A stretch of 36,170 nucleotides of DNA from a bacterium (lineage in GTDB: Bacteria; Chloroflexota; Dormibacteria; Aeolococcales; Bog-877): the NCBI GenBank assembly GCA_021809895.1, contig JAJZJU010000013.1, positions 1-36,170 of the forward strand. Direction: 5' to 3'. Positions within the stretch are counted from its first letter, which is position 1, and each line of letters starts with the position of its first letter. Below are positions 28,563-36,170 of this stretch, piece by piece. The notes beneath the pieces are model-generated. The model had not been told where the DNA came from. It did no database searches and saw only the letters and a program-made list of their open reading frames with translations. Made by a program: the position numbers and the translations under genes.

Positions 28563-29542
28563 CAGTTCAGCCGCCTGACCGCTTCCACTATCTGCTGACT
28601 GGCGGGGATCAGCGAGCGTTCGAGCTCGCGCGAATATGGCAGCGGCACATCGCGCATGGCCACTCGCTGCACCGGCGCGTCTAGGTCGTCAAAGCAACGA
28701 TCCTGCATTTCGGCGAGCAGGCTGGCGCCGAACCCTCCGGTCCGCCAATCCTCTCCGCAGAGAACCAGCCGGTGGGTGCGCTGCACCGAGGCCACCATGG
28801 TGGGATAGTCGAGCGGCCGCAGGGTGCGCAGGTCGATCACCTCACAGGAGATCCCATCCTCCCGCTCCAGCACCTCGGCGGCGTGCATCGCCTGCAGCAA
28901 CATCCTGGAGTACCCGATCAGGGTGACGTCACTGCCCTCGCGGGCGACTCGGGCTACACCGATGGGTACCTCCAGACCACCGTCCGGCTCGGCGTCCACC
29001 TCACCTCTGGTGCTGTAGAGCAGGCTGTGCTCGATGAAGATGACCGGGTCGGGGTCGCGAATGGAGGCCAACAGCAGCCCCTTCGCATCAGCCGGAGTGG
29101 CCGGCATCACCACCTTGAGACCGGGCACGGAGGCGAACCAACCCTCGAAGGTCTGGGAGTGGGTGGGTCCGAGCTGGCCGAACCCTGACACGGTCCTCAC
29201 CACCAGGGGTATCGAGAACTGGCCCCCGAACATGTAGTGGAATTTGGCCGCGCTGTTGACTATCTGGTCGAGCGCCAGCAGGGCGAAGTTGACGGTCATG
29301 AGCTCTGCCACCGGGATCAGGCCGCCCATGGCGGCCCCCACCGCGAAACCCACGATGCCGGCTTCGGCGATCGGAGTCTCCATCACCCGCTGGGGCCCGA
29401 ACTCCTCGACCAGGCCCTTGGTGACCGCGTACGAGCCACCGTAGCCGGTGATGCTCTCCCCCATGAGGATCACCCTTTCGTCGCGCTGCATCTCCTCGCG
29501 CATGGCACTGCGCACGGCGTCACGATAGGTTAGCTCAGCCAC
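28562..29542 (-). CDS. 2-oxoacid dehydrogenase E1 beta subunit
   Basis: 'ALREEM..DERVILMGE', 'GPQRVMETPIAEAGIVGFAVGAAMGG', transketolase C-domain. Confidence 0.95.
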   Translation of the reverse strand: MAELTYRDAVRSAMREEMQRDERVILMGESITGYGGSYAVTKGLVEEFGPQRVMETPIAEAGIVGFAVGAAMGGLIPVAELMTVNFALLALDQIVNSAAKFHYMFGGQFSIPLVVRTVSGFGQLGPTHSQTFEGWFASVPGLKVVMPATPADAKGLLLASIRDPDPVIFIEHSLLYSTRGEVDAEPDGGLEVPIGVARVAREGSDVTLIGYSRMLLQAMHAAEVLEREDGISCEVIDLRTLRPLDYPTMVASVQRTHRLVLCGEDWRTGGFGASLLAEMQDRCFDDLDAPVQRVAMRDVPLPYSRELERSLIPASQQIVEAVRRLN

Positions 29543-29544
29543 CC

Positions 29545-30657
29545 TCAGGCTCCCCGCCGGGCGCCGCTGGCGGCCGCCGCTGGAGCCGGCTCGGAGGTAG
29601 GCTCGCGCTGCCCCCCGTCAAGCGGCTTGGCGTAGATCCACTTGTCGATGGTGGCCGGGTCCGGCCAGGGAGATTCGTCGGCAAACCGGACCGCCTCGAG
29701 CATCTCCGCCTCCGCATCCTCAGTCACCTGTGCCAACTCCTGCTCACTGGAGACGCGGTGCTCCACCAGGAACCGACCGAACCGGGGGATGGGATCCAAC
29801 TCGCGCCAGCGGCGCACCTCCTCCTTGTCACGATAGAGCTCGGGGTCCGCCATGGAGTGCCCCCGAAAGCGGTAGGTGAGCGCCTCCACGAAGAATGGGC
29901 CCTTGCCGCTCCGGCAGTGAGCGGCCGCCTTCTGCACCGCCTCATACACCGAAAGCACGTCCATCCCGTCGCACTGCACGGACGGCATGGTGTATCCCTC
30001 AGCCTTGATGATCATGTCCTTGACCGGCGACTCCTCGGCCAGGGTGGCGCCCATCCCGTAGAGATTGTTCTCGCAGATGAAGACCACCGGCAGGTTCCAA
30101 AGGGCGGCCATGTTGAGCCCCTCGTGGAAGATCCCATTGCCGGTCGCACCGTCACCGAAGAAGTCCAGAACCACCTGCTCCTTCTGCTGGTACTGCATGG
30201 CGTAGGCCATGCCCGCGCCGATGGGGATATGGGAGCCCACGATCGCGTACCCGCCCCAGAAATTACGCGAAGCATCGGCCAGGTGCATCGAGCCGCCCCG
30301 GCCGTGGCAGAGTCCAGTTTCGCGCCCGAACAGTTCCGCCATGCAGGCCTTGGGATCGCAGCCTCGAGCCAGTGCATAACCATGGTCACGGTAGTGGCCG
30401 AGCACATGGTCATCGGGTCGCGCCGCGGCCAGGGCGCCAACCGCCACCGCCTCCTCACCTATATATAGGTGCAGGAAGCCACCCACCTTGGCCTGCGCGT
30501 AGGCCTCGGCGGCGTGGTCCTCGAAGTGCCTGATGAGCACCATCTTGCGGTAGATTTCGCGGCACTCCTGGGCGGTCAATCCCAAGGGAAGGTCGGCCCC
30601 GCTGCGCCGGCCGGGCCGGCTGCTGCGGGGCCTTGGTGCTCTCGAGTTTGTGGGCAT
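29545..30657 (-). CDS. 2-oxoacid dehydrogenase E1 alpha subunit
   Basis: ThDP motif 'DFFGDGATGNGIFHEGLNMAALWNLPVVFICENN', 'YRFRGHSMADP'. Confidence 0.95.
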   Translation of the reverse strand: MPTNSRAPRPRSSRPGRRSGADLPLGLTAQECREIYRKMVLIRHFEDHAAEAYAQAKVGGFLHLYIGEEAVAVGALAAARPDDHVLGHYRDHGYALARGCDPKACMAELFGRETGLCHGRGGSMHLADASRNFWGGYAIVGSHIPIGAGMAYAMQYQQKEQVVLDFFGDGATGNGIFHEGLNMAALWNLPVVFICENNLYGMGATLAEESPVKDMIIKAEGYTMPSVQCDGMDVLSVYEAVQKAAAHCRSGKGPFFVEALTYRFRGHSMADPELYRDKEEVRRWRELDPIPRFGRFLVEHRVSSEQELAQVTEDAEAEMLEAVRFADESPWPDPATIDKWIYAKPLDGGQREPTSEPAPAAAASGARRGA

Positions 30658-30842
30658 CAGCCTAGTTTACAGAGGCCGCCCCCGCACCCCGGTGGCGCCC
30701 CAGGTGCGCGCAAGCACATCCCTCCCGGTATTTACCTTTGGTTGGTCCGGACAACGGCATGAATTTGCCTGGGGTCAACCCGTGAAATCACGCAGGGGCG
30801 ATTTCGCCACGCTGGAATTGGCTGGATTCGGGGCAAAATTGT

Positions 30843-30872
30843 TTGGCAGTTTCGCGCTGTCTGGGATATAAT
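30843..30872 (+). promoter_or_regulatory. Sigma70-like promoter
   Basis: TTGGCA (30843-30848), 18-bp spacer, TATAAT (30867-30872). Confidence 0.75.
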
Positions 30873-30879
30873 CTGTGCC

Positions 30880-31032
30880 AGCGCAGCCGCGGCTCGCGGA
30901 GCTGCCAGGTGATGGGGAGCACCGGGTAACCCGGTTGCGCCCGGCGCCGTTGTAACAGGGTCTGCCCGAGCTCCAAAGGGCAGGCGGAATAGTGAGTGGC
31001 GAGACAGTTCACGCGCCTGAGGAACCCCCAAG
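30880..31032 (+). ncRNA. Candidate structured 5' leader RNA upstream of unknown gene
   Basis: Hairpins at 30883-30905, 30922-30934 and 30960-30985; possible closing helix 30906-30911/31014-31019 next to the downstream SD. Confidence 0.5.
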
Positions 31033-31440
31033 ATGATGACAACCGAGCGAGACAACCGCTACCGCGTCACCCGCCGCGACATCCTGCGTCGCCAGCACGA
31101 GGGCCTGGCCAGGACCAGGACGCTGCGCAAGTACCGGTCCCACCTGGAGCACCTCGACAGGGTGCTGGCGGACCTGGAGGACGCCCGAATCCGTGAGCGC
31201 CGCGTGGTCCCGCCGGCAATCACAGAGGAGTTGCGCCAGGCCGAGGTGTCGCGGGTCGACCCGGACCTCGCCTCGGTGGTCGCCTCCAGTCGTCCCAGCA
31301 TCGATCGGGTTCAGGACGCGGTCTTCGACGCTCAGGGCAGGATCATGGTCGAGGTCAGCCGACTGCTGGGCCAGCCAGACTGGGTCACCATCGAGGCCGA
31401 GGAGGGCGAGGCCCTGGAGATGGAGACCTCCCGTCACTGA
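31033..31440 (+). CDS. Hypothetical protein, 135 aa, charged and helical
   Basis: ATG after GAGGAA SD-like sequence, downstream of a consensus-like promoter. No domain recognised. Confidence 0.65.
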   Translation: MMTTERDNRYRVTRRDILRRQHEGLARTRTLRKYRSHLEHLDRVLADLEDARIRERRVVPPAITEELRQAEVSRVDPDLASVVASSRPSIDRVQDAVFDAQGRIMVEVSRLLGQPDWVTIEAEEGEALEMETSRH

Positions 31441-32114
31441 TCGGGAGCCGACACCTCCGCTCCAACTGAGCCACCGGCTCTCACGGCAACCTCCTGGCCC
31501 AGCGCGTAGGTCCTTGCCAGCTCGATGATCCGAGCCTGATCGCGACGCGCGCGGCGGCTCCTCGAGGTCTCCGTGTGACGTGGACGCACCGGCATGTGGG
31601 CCCGGTCCGCCAGCCGCTCCGCTTCGCGGGCTTGACGGGTCTGATTCAGCCGCTCCCATTCAAGGACTGCCGCCTCCACCAAAGCCACCTTGGCATCCGG
31701 GCTGACCTCAGTGTCACTCTCCGAGAGCTGGGTCTCCAGCCGCGACATGCGGGACGCCGGCAGCCGAGTGCGGGCGGCGGCCAGCACCTGGTCGATGTGA
31801 GCAGTGCGCTGACGCTCCTGCCTGGTGGCACTCTCGCGCTGCACCTCGTGGGCACGGGCCTCGCGGAGTTCGCGCTGCGCCTCGGTCAGGAGTGCCCGAT
31901 AGTGGTCGGCCAGGTCGGTGTGCTCGCCTTGGGCAGCCATGCCCGCCAGCTCTACGCCTCGCTGCAACAGCCGCTCCACCGCATCGTCGGCGCCAGCCTG
32001 CTGTAGCTGGGGCAGTATGAAGACGCCGAACTTGCGGTCTATCTCCACGTACACCTGACGAACTTCGGGTGGAAGTTCGGAGTGCTCGGGAACCGTGAGT
32101 GGACTACGGGACAT
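31434..32114 (-). CDS. Hypothetical protein rich in charged helices
   Basis: Start MSRSPLT preceded by GGAGGT. Heptad-like Glu/Arg/Leu composition. No domain recognised. Confidence 0.6.
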   Translation of the reverse strand: MSRSPLTVPEHSELPPEVRQVYVEIDRKFGVFILPQLQQAGADDAVERLLQRGVELAGMAAQGEHTDLADHYRALLTEAQRELREARAHEVQRESATRQERQRTAHIDQVLAAARTRLPASRMSRLETQLSESDTEVSPDAKVALVEAAVLEWERLNQTRQAREAERLADRAHMPVRPRHTETSRSRRARRDQARIIELARTYALGQEVAVRAGGSVGAEVSAPDQ

Positions 32115-32141
32115 GCGAAATTGGACCTCCAAGGGCTCGGT

Positions 32142-32840
32142 TCAAGAAATCGATGGTGGCCGGTCCACCGGGGTGGCGCTGCGACCCATCTTGGCGAAGA
32201 GACAGCCAACTCCGGCCGCCACCCCCCCCGGGGCCCGAAAGACAGAGGTCCCCGCAACAAGCACGGTGGCCCCCGCGTTGACGCACGCGGCAGCATTGCT
32301 CGCGTCGACTCCTCCGTCGACTTCGAGCTCGCAGGACAGGCCGCGGGTGTCGATCATGCTGCGCAACTCGACAAGCTTAGCGATCGCACCCCTCTGGAAC
32401 TCCTGGCCACCAAAGCCGGGGTCGACTGACATCACCAACGCGAGGTCGATCTCATCCAGGATTTGGGTGAGGAAGTCCGCCGGGGTCGCCGGGTTGATCC
32501 CGACCCCGGGACGCGCTCCCAGCCGCCGGATCGCGCTCACGGTGCGGTGGAGCTGGCGGCAGGCTTCGTAATGGACGGTGATCAGGCCCACCCCCGCCGC
32601 CACGAAGGCGGGGATGATCGAATCCGGCTCCTCGACCATCAGGTGCGCCTCCAGCAGGAGCCCACAGCTGCGGCCGCAGGCGGCTGCAACCTCAGGCCCC
32701 ATGGTGAGGTTGGGAACGAAGTGGTTGTCCATCACGTCGATGTGAATCCGGTCCGCGCCGGCCCGCTCGCAGGCGGCGACATCCTCGCCCAGCTTGGCGA
32801 AGTCGGCAGCCAGGATGGAAGGGGCGAGCTCAGCCGGCAT
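32142..32840 (-). CDS. rpe: Ribulose-phosphate 3-epimerase
   Basis: APSILAADFAKLGED, HIDVMDNHFVPNLTMGP, LVMSVDPGFGGQEF, ELEVDGGV. Confidence 0.95.
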   Translation of the reverse strand: MPAELAPSILAADFAKLGEDVAACERAGADRIHIDVMDNHFVPNLTMGPEVAAACGRSCGLLLEAHLMVEEPDSIIPAFVAAGVGLITVHYEACRQLHRTVSAIRRLGARPGVGINPATPADFLTQILDEIDLALVMSVDPGFGGQEFQRGAIAKLVELRSMIDTRGLSCELEVDGGVDASNAAACVNAGATVLVAGTSVFRAPGGVAAGVGCLFAKMGRSATPVDRPPSIS

Positions 32841-33588
32841 GGGGTTTCGACAGCAGGCCGGCCGCCGCCCGGTCACACCAGACCTCACATGCGAGGGACC
32901 TGCGGGCGACCAGTTGGGCCGGCAGCCGCACCGGAACGTAGCCTCCCTCCAGCACCTCGGCCAGGGTAGCGGCCTTCTCCTGCCCCTCCAGCAGGAAGCG
33001 CACGAGGGCCGCCGAGCGAAGCAGGCTCGGCCCCAGGGTCAGTCGCCGCTGCCCGGAGGGGTGGGTGGTGGCGAGCGCCAACCGGTCTTCCGGATACTCC
33101 CGCCCGGGGAACAGGGAGGCCGTGTGCCCATCGGCTCCCATCCCCAGCCCGACCCAGTCAATCTGGAGCCGTCCCTCCACGGTTGGAACCACACCAAGGA
33201 GCCTGGCCTCGAAGCGGGCGACGACGGTCTCGGGCCCCATCCCCTCCTCCACCTCCCAGCCGACCAGCAGCGGGGTGGGGCCGGTAAGCCTGGAGACCAG
33301 CGCCGCTCGGATCATCCCCTCGTTAGAGTCAGGGTCGGTGACCGGGACCATCCTCTCGTCCCCCGGAATCAGCACGACCCGGGCCCAGTCGATGCCCGGC
33401 AGGTCCGCCATGATCTCCAGGGCGGCCCTGGGAGTCGTTCCTCCGGGAAGCGCCACCGCCGCCTCCCCGCGCGCGGTGACCGCGCGCTGGATCTCGGCCG
33501 CCATGGTGTGGGCGGCGAACTCGGCCAGCTCACGGGGCCCATCCAGCGCGCGCACCAGAGGGTCGTGGAGGTCGAGCTCGATCGTCAA
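32830..33588 (-). CDS. pgl: 6-phosphogluconolactonase (DevB/SOL type)
   Basis: VALPGGTTPRAALEIM, IPGDERMVPVTDPDSNEGMIRAAL, GLGMGADGHTASLFPG. Start uncertain (TTG 33588 or 33681). Confidence 0.9.
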   Translation of the reverse strand: MTIELDLHDPLVRALDGPRELAEFAAHTMAAEIQRAVTARGEAAVALPGGTTPRAALEIMADLPGIDWARVVLIPGDERMVPVTDPDSNEGMIRAALVSRLTGPTPLLVGWEVEEGMGPETVVARFEARLLGVVPTVEGRLQIDWVGLGMGADGHTASLFPGREYPEDRLALATTHPSGQRRLTLGPSLLRSAALVRFLLEGQEKAATLAEVLEGGYVPVRLPAQLVARRSLACEVWCDRAAAGLLSKPHAG

Positions 33589-33681
33589 ATCAGACCAGCC
33601 TTTGGGTAGGCCGTCGGACCGAGTCCGACCGGCGCCTGGCGCCATCGATCCGGGGACGCTGCCTGCAAGCGCACTGAGCAA

Positions 33682-35721
33682 TCATCCGCCCAGCGACTCC
33701 CTGGCCCGGGCCACAATCGCATCGACAGTCAAACCCAGGTGCCGGTAGACGTCCTCGTATGGAGCCGAAGCGCCGAACCGATCCACCCCGACCACGGCGC
33801 CTTGCGCTCCGACCAGCGCCCTCCAGGGCTCGGTCACTCCCGCCTCCACGGCCACCCGGGCGGTGATCGACGGAGGCAGGACCTGATCCCGGTAGGCCTG
33901 CTGTTGCTGGTGGAAAAGCTCCAGCGACGGCATGCTCACCAGCCTGGTGGGGTGGCCCTGCCCCTGTAGGGCATCCCGGGCCTCCGCGCAGAGGCTGAGC
34001 TCGGATCCGGTGCCGATCAGGATCACCTCGGGCTTTCCTCCCTCCGCCTCTTGGAGCACGTAGCCCCCTCGGGGCACCCCTGACTCAGAGAGGGTGGCCG
34101 TGCCCTCCAGCACCGGCACGTTCTGGCGGCACAAAACCAGGGCGGTGGGAGCCTGCTTGCGCTCCAGGGCGACCGCCCAGGCCCAGCTGGTCTCGTTGGC
34201 GTCGCCGGGGCGCAGCACCACCAGGTTGGGCATCACGCGCAGCGACGCGAGCTGCTCGACCGGTTGGTGGGTGGGCCCGTCCTCACCCAGCCCGACACTG
34301 TCGTGGGTGTAGACCCAGACCACCGGCAGATGGGAAAGGGCCGAGAGACGGACGGAGGGACGCTGGTAGTCCGAAAAGTTGAAGAAGGTGGCGCTGTAGG
34401 GGCGCAAGCCGCCGTGGGCCGCCATCCCATTGCAGGCGGCACCCATGGCATGCTCTCGCACACCGAAGTGCAGATTGCGCCCCTCCCCGGTCTGGCCGTC
34501 AAAATCACCGCCCCCTTCCAGAGCGGTCTTGGTGGACTCCGAGAGGTCGGCGTCTCCACCCAAAATCCATGGGATCGTCTGGGCGATCGCGTTCAGGGCC
34601 CGGCCTCCCGCGACCCGAGTGGCGATGTCCTTATCCCCCACGTTCCAGCGCGGCAGATCTGCCTGCCATCCCGGGGGGAGCTCACCGGACTGAGACAGCC
34701 GCCACTCCACGGCGAGCTCGGGATTGGATTCAGCCCAGCTCGCGAACGCCTCACCCCAGGCGCCGCTGAGCTGCGCGCCATGAGCAACAGCCTGGCGGAA
34801 ATGTTCTGCAGCCTCCGCGGGGATGTAGAAGAAGCGCTCCGGGTCCCACCCATAAGCTCGCTTGGCGCCCGCCACCTCCTCGGGGCCCAGGGGCGAGCCG
34901 TGGGCCGCGTTGGTGTCCTGCTTGTGAGGCGCCCCGTAGCCGATGTGGGTTCGGACGGCGATGATCGAGGGCCTGGTCTTGTCCGCCACTGCGGCCGCAA
35001 TCGCGGCCTCGATGCCGGCCAGATCGAGGTTGCCGTCCTCGACGCGCTGCACCTGCCACCCATAGGCCCGGAAACGCTCGAGCACATCCTCGGAGAAGGA
35101 CAAGGAGGTGGGGCCGTCGAGCGATACGTGGTTGTCGTCGTAGAGGCACACCAGCTTGCCCAAGCCAAGGTGGCCGGCCAGAGACGCAGCTTCGGCCGAG
35201 ATCCCCTCCATCAGGTCACCGTCACCGCACAGTACGAAGGTCCGGTGGTTGACGATCTCCTGGCCGGGGCGGTTGTAGCGGTGAGCCAGAGCTCGCTCCG
35301 CGATCGCCATCCCCACCCCGTTGCCGAAGCCCTGGCCCAACGGCCCGGTGGTGACCTCGACCCCTGGGGTCAACCCGCGCTCGGGATGGCCGGGCGTGAT
35401 CGAGCCCCAGGTCCTGAAGCTCTGCAGGTCCTCCATCGAGACCTGATAGCCGGTAAGGTGGAGCAGGGAGTACAGCAGCATCGAGCCGTGCCCAGCAGAC
35501 AGGATGAAGCGATCCCGGTCCGGCCAGTTGGGGTCGTGAGGATCGTGGCGCAGGAACTTGGTCCAGAGCACGTAAGCCATGGGGGCCGCGCCCATCGGCA
35601 GACCGGGATGGCCCGAGTTGGCCTTCTGGACCCCGTCGATCGCTAGACAGCGGATGGTGTTGATGCAGAGGTTGTCCAGCTCGCTGCCTGCCTGGGGCAG
35701 CACCTCAACCGATTCGGTCAT
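33682..35721 (-). CDS. tkt: Transketolase
   Basis: [81 protein letters not shown] upstream of MTESVEV. Confidence 0.97.
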   Translation of the reverse strand: MTESVEVLPQAGSELDNLCINTIRCLAIDGVQKANSGHPGLPMGAAPMAYVLWTKFLRHDPHDPNWPDRDRFILSAGHGSMLLYSLLHLTGYQVSMEDLQSFRTWGSITPGHPERGLTPGVEVTTGPLGQGFGNGVGMAIAERALAHRYNRPGQEIVNHRTFVLCGDGDLMEGISAEAASLAGHLGLGKLVCLYDDNHVSLDGPTSLSFSEDVLERFRAYGWQVQRVEDGNLDLAGIEAAIAAAVADKTRPSIIAVRTHIGYGAPHKQDTNAAHGSPLGPEEVAGAKRAYGWDPERFFYIPAEAAEHFRQAVAHGAQLSGAWGEAFASWAESNPELAVEWRLSQSGELPPGWQADLPRWNVGDKDIATRVAGGRALNAIAQTIPWILGGDADLSESTKTALEGGGDFDGQTGEGRNLHFGVREHAMGAACNGMAAHGGLRPYSATFFNFSDYQRPSVRLSALSHLPVVWVYTHDSVGLGEDGPTHQPVEQLASLRVMPNLVVLRPGDANETSWAWAVALERKQAPTALVLCRQNVPVLEGTATLSESGVPRGGYVLQEAEGGKPEVILIGTGSELSLCAEARDALQGQGHPTRLVSMPSLELFHQQQQAYRDQVLPPSITARVAVEAGVTEPWRALVGAQGAVVGVDRFGASAPYEDVYRHLGLTVDAIVARARESLGG

Positions 35722-35795
35722 CCTGAACTCCTCCACTCCACCTCGACTGTCTCTGCCTCCCATGCTCTCACGACCAGGTGGGGCGCCGGCTGAGA

Positions 35796-36140
35796 TCAGT
35801 TCGCCGGGACCAACTCCGGGGCACCTGCCTCAACCGACCCCCTCTTGGAGATCCACTCGCTGAGCCCGCCCACCAGCGCGGCTGCCTCAAGCCCGTGCTC
35901 ACGCAGGAACTTGGCCGCCCGGAAGCTCCTCGACCCGGCGGAGCAGTAGACGACCAGGGGAGCTGAGCGAGGGAGCTCGCGCCAGCGCTGCGCCAGTGCC
36001 TCGATGGGAATCCACAGCGAGCCCGGGATTCGGAGCGCCTCCCGCTCATGCTGGTCCCTCACATCGAGCAAGGCCGCGCCGGCCGCCAACCATGCCAGAG
36101 CGGTCTCCCGCTCCACCTCGATGGGTAGGACCAAAGCCAT
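35796..36140 (-). CDS. Rhodanese-like domain protein
   Basis: [24 protein letters not shown] ... [21 protein letters not shown]; active-site loop CSAGSRS. Start chosen at MALVLPI. Confidence 0.9.
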   Translation of the reverse strand: MALVLPIEVERETALAWLAAGAALLDVRDQHEREALRIPGSLWIPIEALAQRWRELPRSAPLVVYCSAGSRSFRAAKFLREHGLEAAALVGGLSEWISKRGSVEAGAPELVPAN

Positions 36141-36170
36141 GCCGCGATTATCAGGGAACCGCACGCCACC

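Noticed and set aside
30880-31032. Structured leader as RNase P RNA, tmRNA, SRP RNA or a common riboswitch
   Set aside because: I did not find the signature cores of these families by eye; an Infernal scan is needed to be certain.
34264-35646. 460-aa plus-strand ORF antisense to transketolase
   Set aside because: Shadow of a well-supported tkt gene; no recognisable family.
1-36170. CRISPR array, IS element, phage or toxin-antitoxin locus
   Set aside because: No regularly spaced direct repeats, transposase/integrase motifs or recognised toxin families were found on either strand.

Overview
This is a high-GC bacterial chromosomal window, almost entirely coding. I found no mobile element, CRISPR array or phage signature. 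It holds housekeeping genes: ftsH; two tRNA-Met genes; an rpsU-ybeY-pth-mfd-mazG run plus a DivIC/FtsB-like gene; rsmE with a GalT/HIT-like gene; hrcA-grpE-dnaJ-hsp20 behind a perfect CIRCE; a VIT-family transporter; lepA-hemW; a 2-oxoacid dehydrogenase operon with lpdA; and rpe-pgl-tkt with a rhodanese gene. Accessory content is a tandem ChlI/ChlD-type chelatase cassette with two poorly characterised partners, next to an F420-dependent NADP reductase-like gene, and a convergent pair of unknown genes. The items most worth following up are: (1) a ribosomal protein bS21 gene absent from the ORF track, whose only plausible start is CTG behind a near-perfect Shine-Dalgarno; (2) a recurring TANNNT-type -10 hexamer placed 6-7 nt before the start codon of several operon-leading genes, implying leaderless mRNAs, with similar geometry at the initiator tRNA; (3) a ~150-nt highly structured leader behind a consensus-like promoter, upstream of an unknown 135-aa protein; (4) a multi-hairpin intergenic RNA candidate inside the chelatase cassette. 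Gene composition suggests a Chloroflexota/Dormibacterota-like or actinobacterial-like lineage, but that is inference only. No searches or folding programs were run; all structures and motifs were read by eye.
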